A stretch of DNA of 64,000 nt, from positions 28,867,629 through 28,931,628 of the forward strand of contig JACSVZ010000006.1 of the NCBI GenBank assembly GCA_014706295.1, read 5' to 3'. This document shows, one piece after another, positions 23,956 to 38,600 of the stretch. The notes below the pieces were generated by a model. It saw only the letters and a list, made by a program, of their open reading frames with translations, had not been told where the DNA came from and did not search any database. The DNA is from Lycocorax pyrrhopterus obiensis (Eukaryota > Chordata > Aves > Passeriformes > Paradisaeidae). The position numbers and the translations under genes are program-made. Every line of letters starts with the position of its first letter. The stretch's first letter is position 1.

Positions 23956-26900
23956 CAGCCTAAATCAACCATATGAAACTCAATGGATTTTTCTATCTCT
24001 TGTGATAGTAATATTTTTATCCTTCATATCTTGGTTCCTACCTTTTCCCTTTCCAATGTCAAATATAATCATCATCACTGAGCACTAAAGCAAATTATTC
24101 TTTCTATTTAAGAGCCATACACAGCTACCTGTTGTTTCTAATCTGTCCTATCTGCACAGCAACTACAACTTTTCATTACTGGCTTTCTTCTCTGTTTACT
24201 TCAATGCATTTTTAAATTATTTTATATACATATACATAAGCACAGATCTATTTAAAAAAAGAAACTTACCCTTTGGAAATTTTTCAAATTTTACTATACT
24301 CATACCTATTTTTGTATGAACATGTTAAAAAAAAAAAATCATATTTTCAACAGCCAGTGATAAGACTAAGCAAACAAGTTTTGGTCAATACACATGCCCA
24401 AACAATGAAATAACTAACCCCAATTATGAAAACAAAAATAATGATTATTTCTATTTTATTAAAAAAGGACACTGAAAGTAACTAGAATCTGATATCATTA
24501 AAACAGTATAGTAAGGAAGAGGGGTTTATTTACTCTGCTGCATCTTCTGCTTTTTGATGAGGTTTTGTTTATTATTTGATTTCTGGCTAAAAATAGATGA
24601 ACAGAGTCGAGGTGATTTTGTCACTCTCAACCTGCTCAGATGACTTACAAGCTAAGGTCAAAATTTCTGATGTGTTCTCTGGCTCCAGGCTTTTACAGAA
24701 TAGATATTTTGACCTATTAGTAAACCACCCCTTAAATGTTACAAAAAGTGTCTCTTACAAACCATCAGACAACTCTGAGTGAACCAGACCTCCTGTGCAA
24801 GATACGTGTATTTTTAATTCTTATTAGAGGAAAAGTAGGATCCAACTATCTTGCGTGGTTCCTTGCCACTTGAGCAATTTTGATGTCATTATGCCCAGCA
24901 TTAGCGCCGCAGGATTAACTGGTTAGTGGTGTGCGAGGCATGACATAGAAGGGAAAAAAAATTTAAATTTGATCTTGCATTTATCTCCAGAGGACAACAA
25001 AAAATTAATTCATCCCCTTATAAAGGATGAAGGTTATTGAGAGCAAACTTATCTGCATCTAACTACTGTCTGTCTATTTTGTGCATGGATATTGCGTATT
25101 AGTGCACCATGTTTTAATGCACTGTTGGCCTAAAACCAGTAATTGGGGAATATATTGGCAGTTTAGTTTTCCTAACTGTGTTCCTGTGAGAAAGAGCAGC
25201 GAGAGAAATAGGAAGATTAAATTATTAAGATATAATTCATTTTCCTGATTCTAATGCATGATTCTTTTATGCTACTTATTCCAACTAATGAAAGTCATCT
25301 TTAATTAGTTTTTGGGATTTGATACAAAAGATTTCACAAAGGACATGTAACAACACTGTCTGAGAGCAAAACCTTTCTAGCTATTATTTGAAAATGCAAG
25401 AAAGGAGAAAGATATGACCAAAGTGGTTGGACACATAGGAATGAATATATAAGAACTCAACTAAAGTTTATTTTTACGCAACAAATTTTTAATGGTAAAT
25501 ATTAGGGGAGCTTCTCTGTATGAATACCTCAAAATCTGGCTATAGAACTAAGAGTGTCTGAGGCAAGGTTTAGATATGTGGAGCTAATGTGAATCTGACT
25601 TTCTCTTTTTGTCTCCCTGTCTACAATAGATTAAACTAAAATCCCAGGAAACCATATGACCCTTGTGGGTATCAAATTCTTAGACGAAATTTTCTAGTTA
25701 TGTTTCATTCAGAGTAATTGAGACGGTCATTACACCATTTTTTAAATTCAGTAGTCAATCATTTTACATATACAAGGCTATGAATAAGTTTCCAGCATAT
25801 TTTATTTTGGAGAAAAAGAAAAAAAAGTATGATGCCTGAGGTTTATTGATTGACCACTAATACATATTCCAACATGAAAAATATGGGATGATTAATACTT
25901 TAATTAATGATCTAATGTATATTCTGTTATTTTTCAGCCCTGTATGCAATAACCCTCATAGCCTAATATATCTGCACTTATGCACTGCAACTTGCTGTCA
26001 AATTGCATTCAAGTCTGTCCACAGAAAAAAATGAAAAATGTTAATTCAACAAACTCTCTACTCTCTCATTACTTACCGTCAACTTTAACCATCCAAAGAC
26101 ACAGGGATGCAGCACATGGAAAAATACTTTTAGGACTGCCATTATTGAACACATTGGGTAAGTTTATTCTAAAACATTAAAAAGTAATGGGACCCAGACC
26201 AGCCCACTGAAATGTCCTAATAGTAATTATCATCGTTTTAAAATTATTAAATTGACTTGAGAGATTTAAAAAAGAATATGACAGAATCCCAAATAATAGA
26301 GCGGAGCACATGTGTACAAAAACTTGCAGAACACAATATGGACTGAATATATTAAGAACAAATCACTTACAAGTAAGCTAAGGTTGCTTGACCAAACTCC
26401 AAGGGTTTCTATTTCTTCAATTTTATTAATAAAAAGTATGGGTTAAATTAATTATTAATGAGAGGGCAGAAAGTTGAATGCCAAATGCTTACTACTTTAA
26501 GTCCATTGGAAAACTCATTGGAAAAATGAACTGAAGGAACAGTGGAGTTGAAAACATTAAGCAACAATAGGAATCATGGCAATGAATAAAGACAAAAGAC
26601 TGGAGGGGTGAATGTCCCACGTGTAAATTTCAGAAGAAACACGAGGTGATTTTAACCTTAAATTCATCCTGAAGACACAGGATTACCTATTTTACCATAC
26701 ATTTTCACTCTGTTGATATTATTTAATGATTAAAAAGAAGTAGACAAAGCAGTGTTTCCACGTTCTTTTGACTGGGACGAGTTCCAGCCTTTTACCCAAA
26801 TTATTGGTCCCCTGAAAAAAGAAAAGCTTGTTATGTTTCTACTTTGATTTCTGCTGAATTTCCTCTGGTTAGAGACCATGTCACCTTGGTGATTGTCACT

Positions 26901-28039
26901 AATAAATGCCTTTAGAATGATTTTCCACAAAGAACTGACAGGAGTCATGGAAGGAGATAGAGATTTTTAAGATAGAAATCCAGTGAGCATGATCCTCTGG
27001 AAGACCCCAGAGCTATACACCACTTTAAAATGTTTAGTGTAAATAACCAAACACAATCATTTACTTCACACGCTCCACATACAATGGTCAAACTTGTCCA
27101 CATGGACAGCTTCCTGCAAATGATTTCTGCAACATTGTTGTTGGCCAATGGTCCTAAATGCCTTTGCAAATGTAAGGAAGAGCATTTAACCGTGCTTTTC
27201 TGTACCAATTAACCATAAACACTTCTGGGCAGGTAAAGGGATAGTTATATAATGTTCAAAAATCATAGTAGAATTGAATCAAAGTCTGTGCTGTTTCTCA
27301 CCAGTTCTGCTAGGAGCAACACAAGGAAGGACCTTTGATTTTTTGCGATTCTCATTACTCATCCATATAAATCACAGATTAGCACTTAGCAGTGCACATA
27401 CATGCACTTCAAAGAAAAGCTTCACTTTAAACTTTTCTAAGTTTTGTTTCTCAGTCTACAGATGCCTTAGTAAATTTTAAACTTGATCTTCTACTGTCTA
27501 CTGATTTCTCCACTTTTTCCACTATGTACAATAAACTTTGGATCTTTTACATTTAGAAATGTAGCCTCACTTGGTAATGAATTTTTGAAAAGTGTGTGTG
27601 TAGTATTCAAAAAAATAACAACCCAGAAACACCACTAAATGGAAAAATCTGGGACTGTTTACTTTAACTTAACTTATATATATTCTGTAACAGCTCATAA
27701 AAAATCAAACACCTGGTCTGATGCTATTGAACAACACTGTACACATTGGACCTTAAAAACACCTGAATATTCTGGTTTCTAGGGAAAACATCTTTCTCAA
27801 GAATTCTACTAGGGGAGGCAGGTCATGCATAAAAACCACTGTATTTTACACTTCATATGATAGGACTTCGTGGGTTTTTTTTGACTAGCTAGAACAAACT
27901 GGAGTCTTCCAGTGTTTTGGATATCCATGAGTCATTAAATAGGCAGTGTATGTATTACTATACAGATATTCTTCTTTTAATCCAGACAACTTTTTTTGAG
28001 AATACTTGATTTTAAAACAACTTTTTGAACAACACCTAC

Positions 28040-28112
28040 TTGAGGTCTTGGGAAGGTTCTGCTCTGATATGGGGTGTCTCCACAGAGTGCCCAAACACTG
28101 CCCCTTCTGTGC
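28040..28112 (-). CDS. SGCZ: SGCZ exon 6
   Basis: A 73-bp exon. Two bases complete the glycine begun in exon 5, then 23 codons read TEGAVFGHSVETPHIRAEPS and QDL, followed by two bases AA of a codon finished in exon 7. The acceptor is TTTATGTATTTTAG and the donor is CAA|GTAGGT. GTEGAVFGHSVETPHIRAEP is highly specific for zeta-sarcoglycan. The split codon at the exon 6/7 junction becomes AAA (Lys), where I remember Arg in human SGCZ. This follows from the exon ending in A instead of the usual G. A later GT in the same region (TAG|GTGTTG) would put a stop codon in frame, so it is not the normal donor. Confidence 0.95.
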
Positions 28113-29911
28113 CTAAAATACATAAATAAAATACAGTACAATTACTTTGGAAAATAAAAACACATTGAAATACATAACCACAAATTGACACTTTTAGGCC
28201 AAAATGTCTGATCAAATCCATTATTAATGATTATAAATGTTTCTTCATATTTACATTTTCATTTCTATATCAAAATCTGGACCAACATCCTGTGAAACGC
28301 TGGATTTCTGCTCATCAGTAGAAGAATTTCACATACAAATCTGAAACATTTACAGATCCAAATTTTTCAGCAATGATTTGCCTGAATGCTTATCTCCATA
28401 TTTTGGAGAACAGTTATTTTACGGCGAATGGAAATAATACCAAAAATTTGTGTGACAAAAACACAGTAGAGAAATATATGCTGAATTTTGCATTGTGATT
28501 ATTTTTATTACTTAAATTGAAATGCCAAGCTTTTAGAAGTTTTGAAATAACAGTCAGTTGCCTGAAGTTGTTGGCTCAATCTAGATATCTGGCAGTTTCA
28601 GAATTTCCTTCCATCAGATCTTTCTCATTGCGTTATTTTATTCTCATGGAATGTGCTTTGGGTTGAGTGTTAGTAGTAGACACTAAGGTATCTCCTACTG
28701 GGCATTTAAAATCCAGGCAAAGAAAATGGGTAACAATTTTCCAAAACTAAATTGCTTCTCTCTTGAATTTTGATTTATATTACTAGATTCAAGTTGAATT
28801 TTGCAATTCCACAGTTTTCATTAGACGACCAAGATTTTTCATTGACAAACTTCAATTAAAAAAATAGAATTCTGGCAAACGTTCACTGAAGTTATTTGAA
28901 AAAAAAAGACAGTTCTTTACATAATCAATTTTAAATGCATTTCTTGAAAGACAATGATGGGGGGGAAAAAACCACTAAAAAGTAAATAATAGGGATCTTT
29001 GTTCTTTGTTAAAGTAATAGAAAACTCAAGAAATTTTTATGTAGGGAACAGCACTATAAAATCAACATATCTCTTAACTCTCGCCTACAAAGACTGACCA
29101 CATAAAAGTTATTTATACCACTCAATTTACATTTACTAGATAGAAATAGCCTCCCTGTGTTCTTAGGCATTTGAAGTCTGCCTTCTTTTTTTTCATTACC
29201 TGAACAATTATCCTTGTTTACTGATTTATCCAATGCCAGCATTTTTGTCATCCACTTACACAAATTTTACTTTCCTTCTCTGAAGGTGGTTTACTGGTCA
29301 TTGTGTAACGCAAATAGCCTAGAACTAGGGAGTGACAGCCTTACCAACAACCTCCAGCAAAGGTGAAGTAACTGAATAAAAATGTGTAAAACAGGTAATG
29401 CATTTATCTTCTATCAAAATAAAATCAAGGAAACTGTCTGGGATAACTATAGCTGATTACTAAATATTCTTGAATTAATTGCCATATTTCAACAATAGAA
29501 GGTTTCTTTTGTTCTGAGACTTGAATTCTGAGTAAACCAAAAAGTATACCTACAATATCTCACAGTACCTCTGTAAGAAGTGCTCAACAGAACAGAGGCA
29601 CCACTCGAATTGCTACAATATTTTAAATACAATAAAATATTTTCAATTTTTTAAATATTTAAATATTTTGCAAACCTTTTCAGAAACTCTGAATGTCAAA
29701 GAAGGTAGCTATTAGATATTTCTGCAGTTAACCAATGATATTTAGTTTCAAATCCTTACCAGAATTTGAAAGCAGAATGAGGTTATAAATGTTAAATTGA
29801 TAAAATTATTTTTCAATGTTAAAGGGAAAACAGCCTGAGCAAGAGGCCAAAAAAAGATCTAAGGAAACTCTAAACTGGAAATAATTTTCTAAACTCCACC
29901 TTCATTAAAAG

Positions 29912-29982
29912 AAAAAAAACCAAACCAAAACAAAACAACCAACCAACCAAAACAAAAAAAACCCCAAACACCTCCCCAAAAC
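29912..29982. repeat. A/C-rich tract (CAAAA and CCAA units)
   Basis: A run almost entirely of A and C on the plus strand, with mixed CCAAA, CAAAA and CCAA units, followed by short C runs. It is a low-complexity sequence. On the SGCZ-coding strand it reads as T/G. Confidence 0.85.
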
Positions 29983-32410
29983 CTTCATTGTAAAATGGAC
30001 AAGTAGTACAGAGTATTGAAGACAGGAAGAGAAGATTTCTGAGGGTAATGAATTAAAATCCTACTTTTTTATCTCCAGAAATCTATAACCTTTACAAATA
30101 TTCTGGCAAAGAACATCCAAAACAACTTTATTACAGCTGCTGCTTTGAAGATCTCTCAAAAAAACCTCAAAAAATCTGCTTTCTATAATCAAGCTTTGCT
30201 GAGTGTTATGGAAAACCACAGGAGGAAAAAACCCAGCATCACTTTTTTTCCGAGTATTATTCCTAAATGTGCTGTGTAGAATCTGTTTTTTTAATCTGGC
30301 AATGACTTGTGGTTCTCTTTCTTTTAAAAGACTGGAATAGCATGTCTGTATTGCCAGGCCTTGTGTCAGTCAAAACAAAGCTCATCCCCATCTATAATGA
30401 AACCATCTTGGAGCTGAATATCCAAAATCAAAGAATGTGTTTCCAGGTTCCATTCATCTTTTTCATCAGTAAAATGAAATGCTTTCAACAACCAAGGCCC
30501 CTTATATTTTTGGCAAGGGCCAAAAAAAGGTGGCAATGGGATATGAAGATGTAAATAACTGAGCAGAATGCAGAGTTGCCAGTCTTTACTTATGAGAAGA
30601 CTCTGCCTGTAACGTTTGAAAGAGCACTATCAATGCAAAGATACACAAAACTTCATTTTACTGTGAGTCAGACATTAAATCAATCAGAAATGCCAAAGGT
30701 ACTATCAGGCAAAGACTGATAATAGAGTTAAATGACAGCTGGTTATAACCCAGCTTTAGTACTTCCTCACTTTCAGCATCACTTTTTTTAAAGACAAGAA
30801 GGCATTTTTTTCCTAAGAAAATAGAAATTTGGAAAGAAAGACCAAGTTTTTCAAGTAGATTGGAAATCCAGGCACATAGAATTAAAGACAAACGTATAAT
30901 TAAATAAAATATAGTTAAAGCTAAAACCAAACCAAATATGCTCCTTTTGCTATTTGAAGGTGCAATCTTGGTAAGTTTTTTTCTTCTCATGTAGCCTCAA
31001 AAGCAGAAGTGTAACAGTTCTGGTGGTAAATGATTTAACCTTAAAAAAACCCACTTTCAACAAGTTCAAGAATATCTCCAATTCCCTTTATTACATAGTG
31101 GAATAAAAGCAGGTACTTTCAGTTATCTTGGTTTTAGTAAGAAAGGTGGAAAAGATCAGCCAACTAGAATTTACTGACATGTTTCAAGCAGTTAAAACAG
31201 CAGGATCAAGAAAAAGAAAAGCGATTGTACAGGAAATAAAAGAAATTGATCAGCGTTACTAAAAAATACAGAAGAAAAAACATATTTTTTTTTCAATTTA
31301 CTATATGCAAATCTGTAGTAATTTGATGGGAAGTTTAGACCGTGTAGTTTAGTACTCTTAAGAAGTGTTACTACAAACATACCTTCTAATGATATAACTA
31401 AGTAAATAGAACTAAAAATCCAAATTCAAAGTCCATAGCATTATTTTTTTAATGAAAGAAATATACTTTAGGTATTTGATAAGTTACAGTGTTAAAACAC
31501 TTATTTTTTACAGAAATAAGGAGCTTCTAATAACTGTAGTCCCAGACTTACAGAATCATAGCCAAGACTTACTTTGAGATGAGTGAAATTCTAGTGAGAG
31601 ATGAATAAATACAAAAAAGGTGCAAAAAGAAAAGGCTTGAACCTTAAGGCCCTTTCAAGTACAGCTCAAAAGAAGTAGTTAGGGAACTGAATTCAAAGGA
31701 ACATGAGTTAGAATGGATAACTATAAAAAGTGATCCTTTTAGAGGAAATAAAATCACAAGGGCACGGAGTAGGTGCAAGGGACCTAAAATCAAAACTGTA
31801 AGTGTAGATGAACAAAATTACTCACACCTTCAGCTTCCAGTGGAAGAGAATGAGTTAAGTAAAGACTTCACTAAGAAGGAAGCATCTCTGCAGCCAAATT
31901 ACTGATCAAAGAATACCAGTTGTTATAGAGGTTGCTGGAGAAAACTCAGTAAACAGCATGAGTCAAGTAAAAGGCCAAAAGTTCAATTCTGTATTTATAG
32001 AGAAAACTTTATGCATAGCTGATTTATAAACACCAGACCTTTAAGACATTTCTTTGACACAGAGCAAATCAAAATTACCCTTTTGCTACAAGCAAAAACA
32101 GTCACACATTCCTGCTGAAACTGAACAATCTGAATTCAGAGACACCAGTGCAAACTACTAATTTCTGCTCAACGTACTGGTTCCTGAAATTCAGCCTTTG
32201 GGAAATGACATGTGTCATAAAAATAATGGAAGTGCAACATTGGCATTTGGTTCTGCATTAAATTTGTTTCTGTATGTGCATGTTGAGGAAGTTTTTTCCT
32301 TTATTCAACCAGCAAATAATCCTTTCATACTTTCTGAGCAGTTGGCTTACACAACAAAATGCTACCTTTCAGTGGCTTTTTAAGTGACTAGGATGAAAAG
32401 ATTGAGCTGG

Positions 32411-32499
32411 GGGGTTTTTTCTTGTTTGTTTTTGTTTTGGATTGTTTTTTTGGTGGAGCTTGATGGATGTGGGGTATTTTTTGTTTTGTTTTGTTTTGT
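32411..32499. repeat. T/G-rich tract with TTTTG repeats
   Basis: A low-complexity tract of T and G on the plus strand, ending in about four TTTTG units near 32480-32499. It opens a short chance frame on each strand that has no protein-like character. Confidence 0.85.
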
Positions 32500-35033
32500 G
32501 AAAAGAATGCTGGCTGAAGATTTGATAAGGCAAGAACTAAAAACTAATGAAGTATTTTGCTGTGGGAAATGACCCACATATTACCTTTATCCCACTCCTT
32601 CACTTCATTTGTGTAAGCAAATCACCTGACGATGGAATTGTGAACCATTTAGATGTATGCAAACTACATGGCATTGCAGCATCACAGACACAGCTAAGTT
32701 TTACCACCTTGGTCTTTTACTAGGTTCTTCAGAAACATCAAGTAACAGTTACTAAGATTATGCAAGTGCTAATTTGGGATACCAGTTTGTCCTCTGAGTT
32801 AAAGACTTTAAGAAGGGTTTGTAAAATATTCATCATTTTTGAAGCTTGCAATTTTACTTGTTGCACACTAATTAGTTAAAGAATTGACAGATTTCACAAA
32901 GAGGAATAAACAATCAATATTTTTTTTACCATTGAAGAAACCTTAAAACACGGACTATGTGTTTTAAGTTTGGAACTTTTATGTTTTAAAAATTTAATTG
33001 CAATAAAAAATAAAATTCTTAATTCTTTTACCATGGGTACATAGATTAAATTTAGAAGGGCTTTTGTGAACTTTGATAGCTGTTGTTCAACACTAAGACC
33101 TTGGAAGAGCTAATCACTGACAGACTGGAAAAAAACCCCAGAAATATTCAACTACACAAACCAATGACCATAAAAAGATCACATAAAATATTTGTTCCTT
33201 GTTTTATAAAAGCCCAGTTATTTATAATTCATTTTGGGATGAGTAGGAATGCAGCTTCTGGCCTTCATGTTGATTGGGCATCTCTTCAAGACCTCCAATT
33301 TTATAAGTTACTTGAAGTGTAATTTAGCTAGGTACTTGTATTAAAAAAGTAGGATTCAATTGGATTTTTGCTATGGAGGTGTACATGACTAAAATGAAAG
33401 TAAGCAAGGTATTTTATGAAAAGATGATCAATATGATTGCTGGTATTTCAATCTTGCAGAGTACCTCACCAGCAAAACTAATGTTGAGCAGTGAAGGTTT
33501 CAGATATGACACTGATGTGGCCATATATGAGGTATATTATAGATAGGAAGTTGTAATACAGCCTGACTAGATGCAGTTGTTCACTTACAAACTAAAGCAT
33601 GTGCATTGAAGTCTTCAGAGGTAAGCTGTTATTAAAAAGCAAATTCTAAAGGAAGTAATCTAGATTTATTACTCTAAGCCCTTGAACATGACTAATTTGA
33701 TGCATATTTTCTGTATGGCAGCTTTACTAAAACAAGACTTCTACTAAGCCTTTTATTTAAATAAGATGAACAAGTTCCCCAATAAATTAAAATTCAGCTT
33801 CAGTGTGCTAAATTTTGATCAAAGCAAATCGCATCTCCAGGAAGTACTTGCAAAATTGCAACAGTCAGTATCTATCTTCTTAAATAGCATCTCAGCTTAT
33901 TAAGTAGGAACATTTGAAACATAGCTTCCTGATGGTGGGCAGTTGAGATACCTCTTGTCTTGCAATGCAAATAAAACTAGACTGTGCCTATCTGTTCAGT
34001 TTCTTATCCATCTAATTGTTTGAAGGTTCATTTCTAAAATCTATCTTTGGCCACCACTTGATTTACTTTCCTGAAAAAGTAAATCTATTTGAATAAAATC
34101 TGAACTGAGAATAGCAGTAACATCATTCAATTAATAATTGGAAATGGCTATTCTAAATGCTTCCTCTGAGATGAAAAAGCCAATAAATGTAAATGAAACT
34201 ACTGAGAAGTCACATTAAATTCGAATAGTTCCTCAAAACATGAATGGAATTGAAATATATATATAAGGGGTTTAGAGAAAAGAGACTTTTAAAAAAATAA
34301 TAATTTCTGTAATATCTTTTACTTTTTTCCCTATTATGTATAACAGATGGAGATACACGTGACAGTAAAAATGATGAAATGCAATCATTTTCTGCTTGAG
34401 TTGATACAGTCTCCTTGAAGCTTTACTACAGCTAGATATATGGATAGACTTAAAGCTTACATTGAGATTTCACAGTAAATAATTTCTAATACCCCCCCTT
34501 CAAAATTCATCATCTTTTCATATAGATGATAATCTGGACTTGCACTTTTCTTAAAATTGTGTAAATGATTTTGGGTTCATCGTAGTTCATCAGACACAAA
34601 AAGTGTACCTGTCTACATTCCAAAGATAGAATTTTAATGGATTATTTTCATATTTAATAAATCAAAAAGATCATATTTTCACTTTGTTGTAGTAGATAAC
34701 CCTAGCCTTTGGAACACCCAGGCTTATGCTCTAATGAATTATTAATGAGTTTCAAAGAAGAGTTGTTGTTTCCCTGATGAAAAATGAATTAATCAATGAA
34801 TAAGAAGACTATCAAACAACAGTCAGTAGCTTCATAACCAGGGGACTCACCTGGAATATAAAAGAATGGTACATAAACTTGGATAACCCAAGTGCAAAAT
34901 GAGACAATGAGAAAATTGTTTCTCACACAGTTTCGAGAACAAACAGCCATAATTTCTCATTTTGAAGCTTTCTGAAAAATATAATGTACAGCTGCCTACC
35001 CACAAAACCTAGCCAGGAATGCCTATCCAATTT

Positions 35034-35625
35034 CATAGAATCACAGAATCATTAAGTTTGGAAAAGACCTCCAAGATCATCAAGTCCAGCTCTTAACTGA
35101 TCACCACTTTGACAATTAACCTTAGCACTAATTGTCATGTCCAGTCATTTCTTGAACGCTTCCAGGGATGGTGACTCCATCGCTTCCCTGGGCAGCCCAT
35201 TCAATGCTTGACCACCCATGCAGTGCACAAATTCTTCCTGATGTCCAATCTGAACCTCCTCTGGTATAACTTGAGAACATTTCCTCTTGTCCGGTCACTA
35301 GTCACTGGGAAGAAGAGATCGACCCGCCCCTTGCTACAACGCACTTTCTGGAAGTTGTAGAGAGTGATAAGGTCTTTCCCAAGCCTCCTTTTCTCCAGGC
35401 TAAACAATCCCAGTTGTGTCAGCTGCTCCTCATAGTACTCACTCTCTAGACTCTGCACCAGCTCCGTTGCCCTTCTCTGGACACGCTCCAGTACCTCAGT
35501 ATCTTTTGGAAATCAGGGGCCCAGAACCGGACACAGGACTTGAGGTGTGGCCTCACCAGTGCTGTGTACAAGGGACCATCACTGCTGTGGTCCTGCTGGC
35601 CACACTATTTTTAATACAGGCAACG
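35034..35625 (-). mobile_element. CR1 LINE, 5'-truncated, with 3' terminus
   Basis: The plus strand starts CATAGAATCACAGAATCATT, the reverse complement of the CR1 3' terminal repeat, so the element runs on the minus strand with its 3' end at the low coordinate. Minus-strand open frame 35201-35458 contains [20 protein letters not shown] and [17 protein letters not shown], typical of the C-terminal end of CR1 pol. It continues to about 35625 at GTCCTGCTGGCCACACTA, which lies further inside pol. The 5' end is truncated. It has the same orientation as SGCZ. The outer limit is approximate. Confidence 0.9.
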
Positions 35626-38600
35626 ATGCATCTCCTTTAAAAAGCTCTAAAATAAAATAATTTATCATTATCTTTTGATAAAAGTAAAGGACATTTGCCC
35701 TCCAGTGGTGACATTCCATAAATAAATAGTTTGATTTTGAAAAGTTAAAAGCTCAGAGGAATATTTCAGGAATTTCTCCATTAAGTCTAGCCGTCACATT
35801 AGCTGCCTAAGTTAGGAACACAGATTACTTATATTTTATCTCTAGCCAAAATGGAGAAATTGGCATCTCTAGAGAATAGTTACTAACATTAATGGGCTGA
35901 GACTGGAGCAAAAGTGCAGACAACCCAAGCACCTTGAAGCTTTTGCATTCAACTTCTAATCAGCAGTTGACGATCTTAATTTTATCTAAATTGATAAAGT
36001 CTTGTTTGGAAATCTCACTTTAACATACCAGAAGTCATCTAAGTTACTTACACTTAGCATTTTAACTGCTTCATAGGGTACCATACTTACATTTTAAAGG
36101 TGAGTTCTCTGTGCCATATGGAAATGTGCATTTATTTCTGTTCTCTACTTTGCCATTACTGTAACATACTGAAAAATTGTTATGAGTATGTGATAATTAC
36201 TGCTGCATGCATAAATTTTAGTATATTGTTTTATTCATGCAAAGGAGGCCACAAAGCAGCAGGACAATTATTCAGATTTTTTAAATAGCTCTACTATAAT
36301 ATTTTTACTGTATTGGAATTAGCACGCCACTGATCAATTACAATCAAATATTTAGATAAATGCATTCAGGCACCCTGTAGTTCATCATATGCAAGTATAT
36401 AGCATGCATTTAAAAAGTCTTCAAATGCTTCCAAACCCTTTGAAATTAATGCAAAAATGAAAATCTGTGATGAATCCTCACATGTATTTCCACGATGCTA
36501 AAATGAAGATATGTGTATATAATACATTTTGGTGCCTATTGGACCAAAATTTAACAAAAATACTAGTATCTCAAATTATTGAAAGTCTTTTTCTTTTTTT
36601 CAGATACAAGAAATAAAATGAAGCAATAATATCAAATCCTTACAAGGTTGTTAAAAGGTTTCTATTTGATATTACCACTAGTGATTATAACCTATTATGA
36701 GTTTCTATTCCTGCTCTTTATTAATGTTCTGGTTTTCTCTCTAGAAGTAAATTACACAGATGAATACAGCGCATTCAAACCTGGCATTAGGTAATTCTTT
36801 ACTGCAGCTTTGAATGGAAAGTCTGCAGCTGTGAGAGGGAGTGTGAATGTGCAACAATTATTTTGTCACTTAATATTCTCACCTTCAAGACTGCATAGCC
36901 ATGAAGCAAGCCTTTTAATTTAGCAACAAAATGGAAGTAGGTATATTTCAAACCAATTAACTGCAGTGACTGTAAACCACCAATGGTTGTGTTAGCAAAC
37001 ACGTGCCTATTTGTTATCTGTACTAATCACAGGAAAGACATCCTTTTCTGCAGGAAAGGACAAGATACTAAAACATAGTGTAATATGTGAAAGTTGGCTG
37101 AAATATACATCTTTTGCCAGAGACTCATATGGTTTTTTTCCGGCAAGAACCACAAGAGACGTGCCACACATACCTTGCAGATGCTGTAGGAAGAGGGTTT
37201 ATGGCAATAATTTACCACTAGATCTACCACTCCATTTTCAAGATGAGACTGAGCTGATCATAGAGTAATTTATCAGTGCCAGTCTCTATCGTTCCTTCTA
37301 TGTCACCAAGGAGCAGTATCCAGGACTCAGGCTACGACCACAATTCAGATTACTTGGCAAATCTTGCAACAGCCCAGCTCTGCTGTGAGTCTTGTGGAAA
37401 AACCTTCATCTAGTCTTTGCTCTTTTACTGTTTGTGAGTCAGGAGAGACTCAAAAATCACACTCTCATCACTGCTGCAATACAACTATCATAAATTCACC
37501 TTTCACATACCTATCATAAATTCAGACTTTTAAGATTTAAGCGCTTTCCATCGCCTTGCTATGTACCAAGGCATGTCTAGCTAAAACTAGAAAAGCAGGC
37601 TTTACTGCTACATGAAAAGTCAGTGTGGTCAGCTGCCAGAGAAACCTGCTATTCACATCCTCTTAAAGTACATTATGTTCAGGCATTTTCAGAATAGAAA
37701 ACTGAATTCTGGGCACCAGGATAGTCATGCCTAGGGAACAGAATGTCGTACAATTTGACAGTCATCATGAAATTAGTGCTTTTGATTCACCATTTTTAAG
37801 TTAAAACACAGAAAAAATATATTTCCTTTGTCCAACTCTCAACAAAAAACATTACTAATTTCAGAGACAGGTTAAGGGACAAAAAACGAAATATTTTTTC
37901 TTTTGCCTTTTCTTCAGATCAGCTCTAAGAGGTATTTCTCTATATTATCCACTTAATAAACTGTCATGATGCTTACCACTCCAGCCTTTCAGCTTACACT
38001 GAAGAAAATGTGACTGGGAAGATCTCTATTCTTTTATTCTTAAACCTTCCAAAGGAATGTACTTCTTTTAGATTTAATCTTGTCTTTTAGTCTTCCTCTG
38101 GCCTCCAGACGTCTTATCACTATAGGTAATATATTCTGTTTTTTTCAGCAGGATTCTCCCTCCGCTCCTTTTCTTGTTCTGCATTAAAATTCTCTTTAGT
38201 ATCTATACAACTTTTTTACATTAATTTTTTGCCTAAATGAAATTGTTTTGAGTTACCGTTAGATTTGCTGTCAAGAAGAAAAAAAAAAAAAGGGGTGTTT
38301 TCATTAAAACTTCAAATTCAGAAATTCTAATTGGTCTTTTCTTTCATTGTAAATCTAAATATAAACCAGGGAGGAAAGGCCAAGGATGACAGTGAGAAGA
38401 AAAAAATTGCAACTATAAAAAGCCTGAAAACAGTTCTGACAGCTAAAACATGAAACAAACTTGTTGATAGATACTCTTTCTGCACAGTATGCTTTATCTA
38501 TTGCATTTTCTCTGCTTCACACCGAGAGTGTAAAAACAGATTTAAAAAGTAGTCCATCATTTGGTAATGCTGCTAAGATAAAAATACCAAAAATAATACA

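Larger units (their letters stand above)
15457..28039 (-). other. SGCZ: SGCZ intron 6
   Basis: Intron between exons 6 and 7, 12,583 bp, with a GTAGGT donor next to 28040 and a CAG acceptor next to 15456. It contains a run of 18 T at 17763-17780, a perfect hairpin at 19945-19976, and a CR1 fragment truncated at both ends at about 23637-23955. I see no gene or recognisable mobile element in the remaining stretches. One stretch near 24880-25330 has features of a conserved non-coding element and is listed as a finding only. Confidence 0.9.

Noticed and set aside
30658..30990. 110-codon minus-strand open frame with hydrophobic stretches
   Set aside because: The hydrophobicity follows from T-rich codons in AT-rich DNA, and no family signature or exon boundaries are visible.
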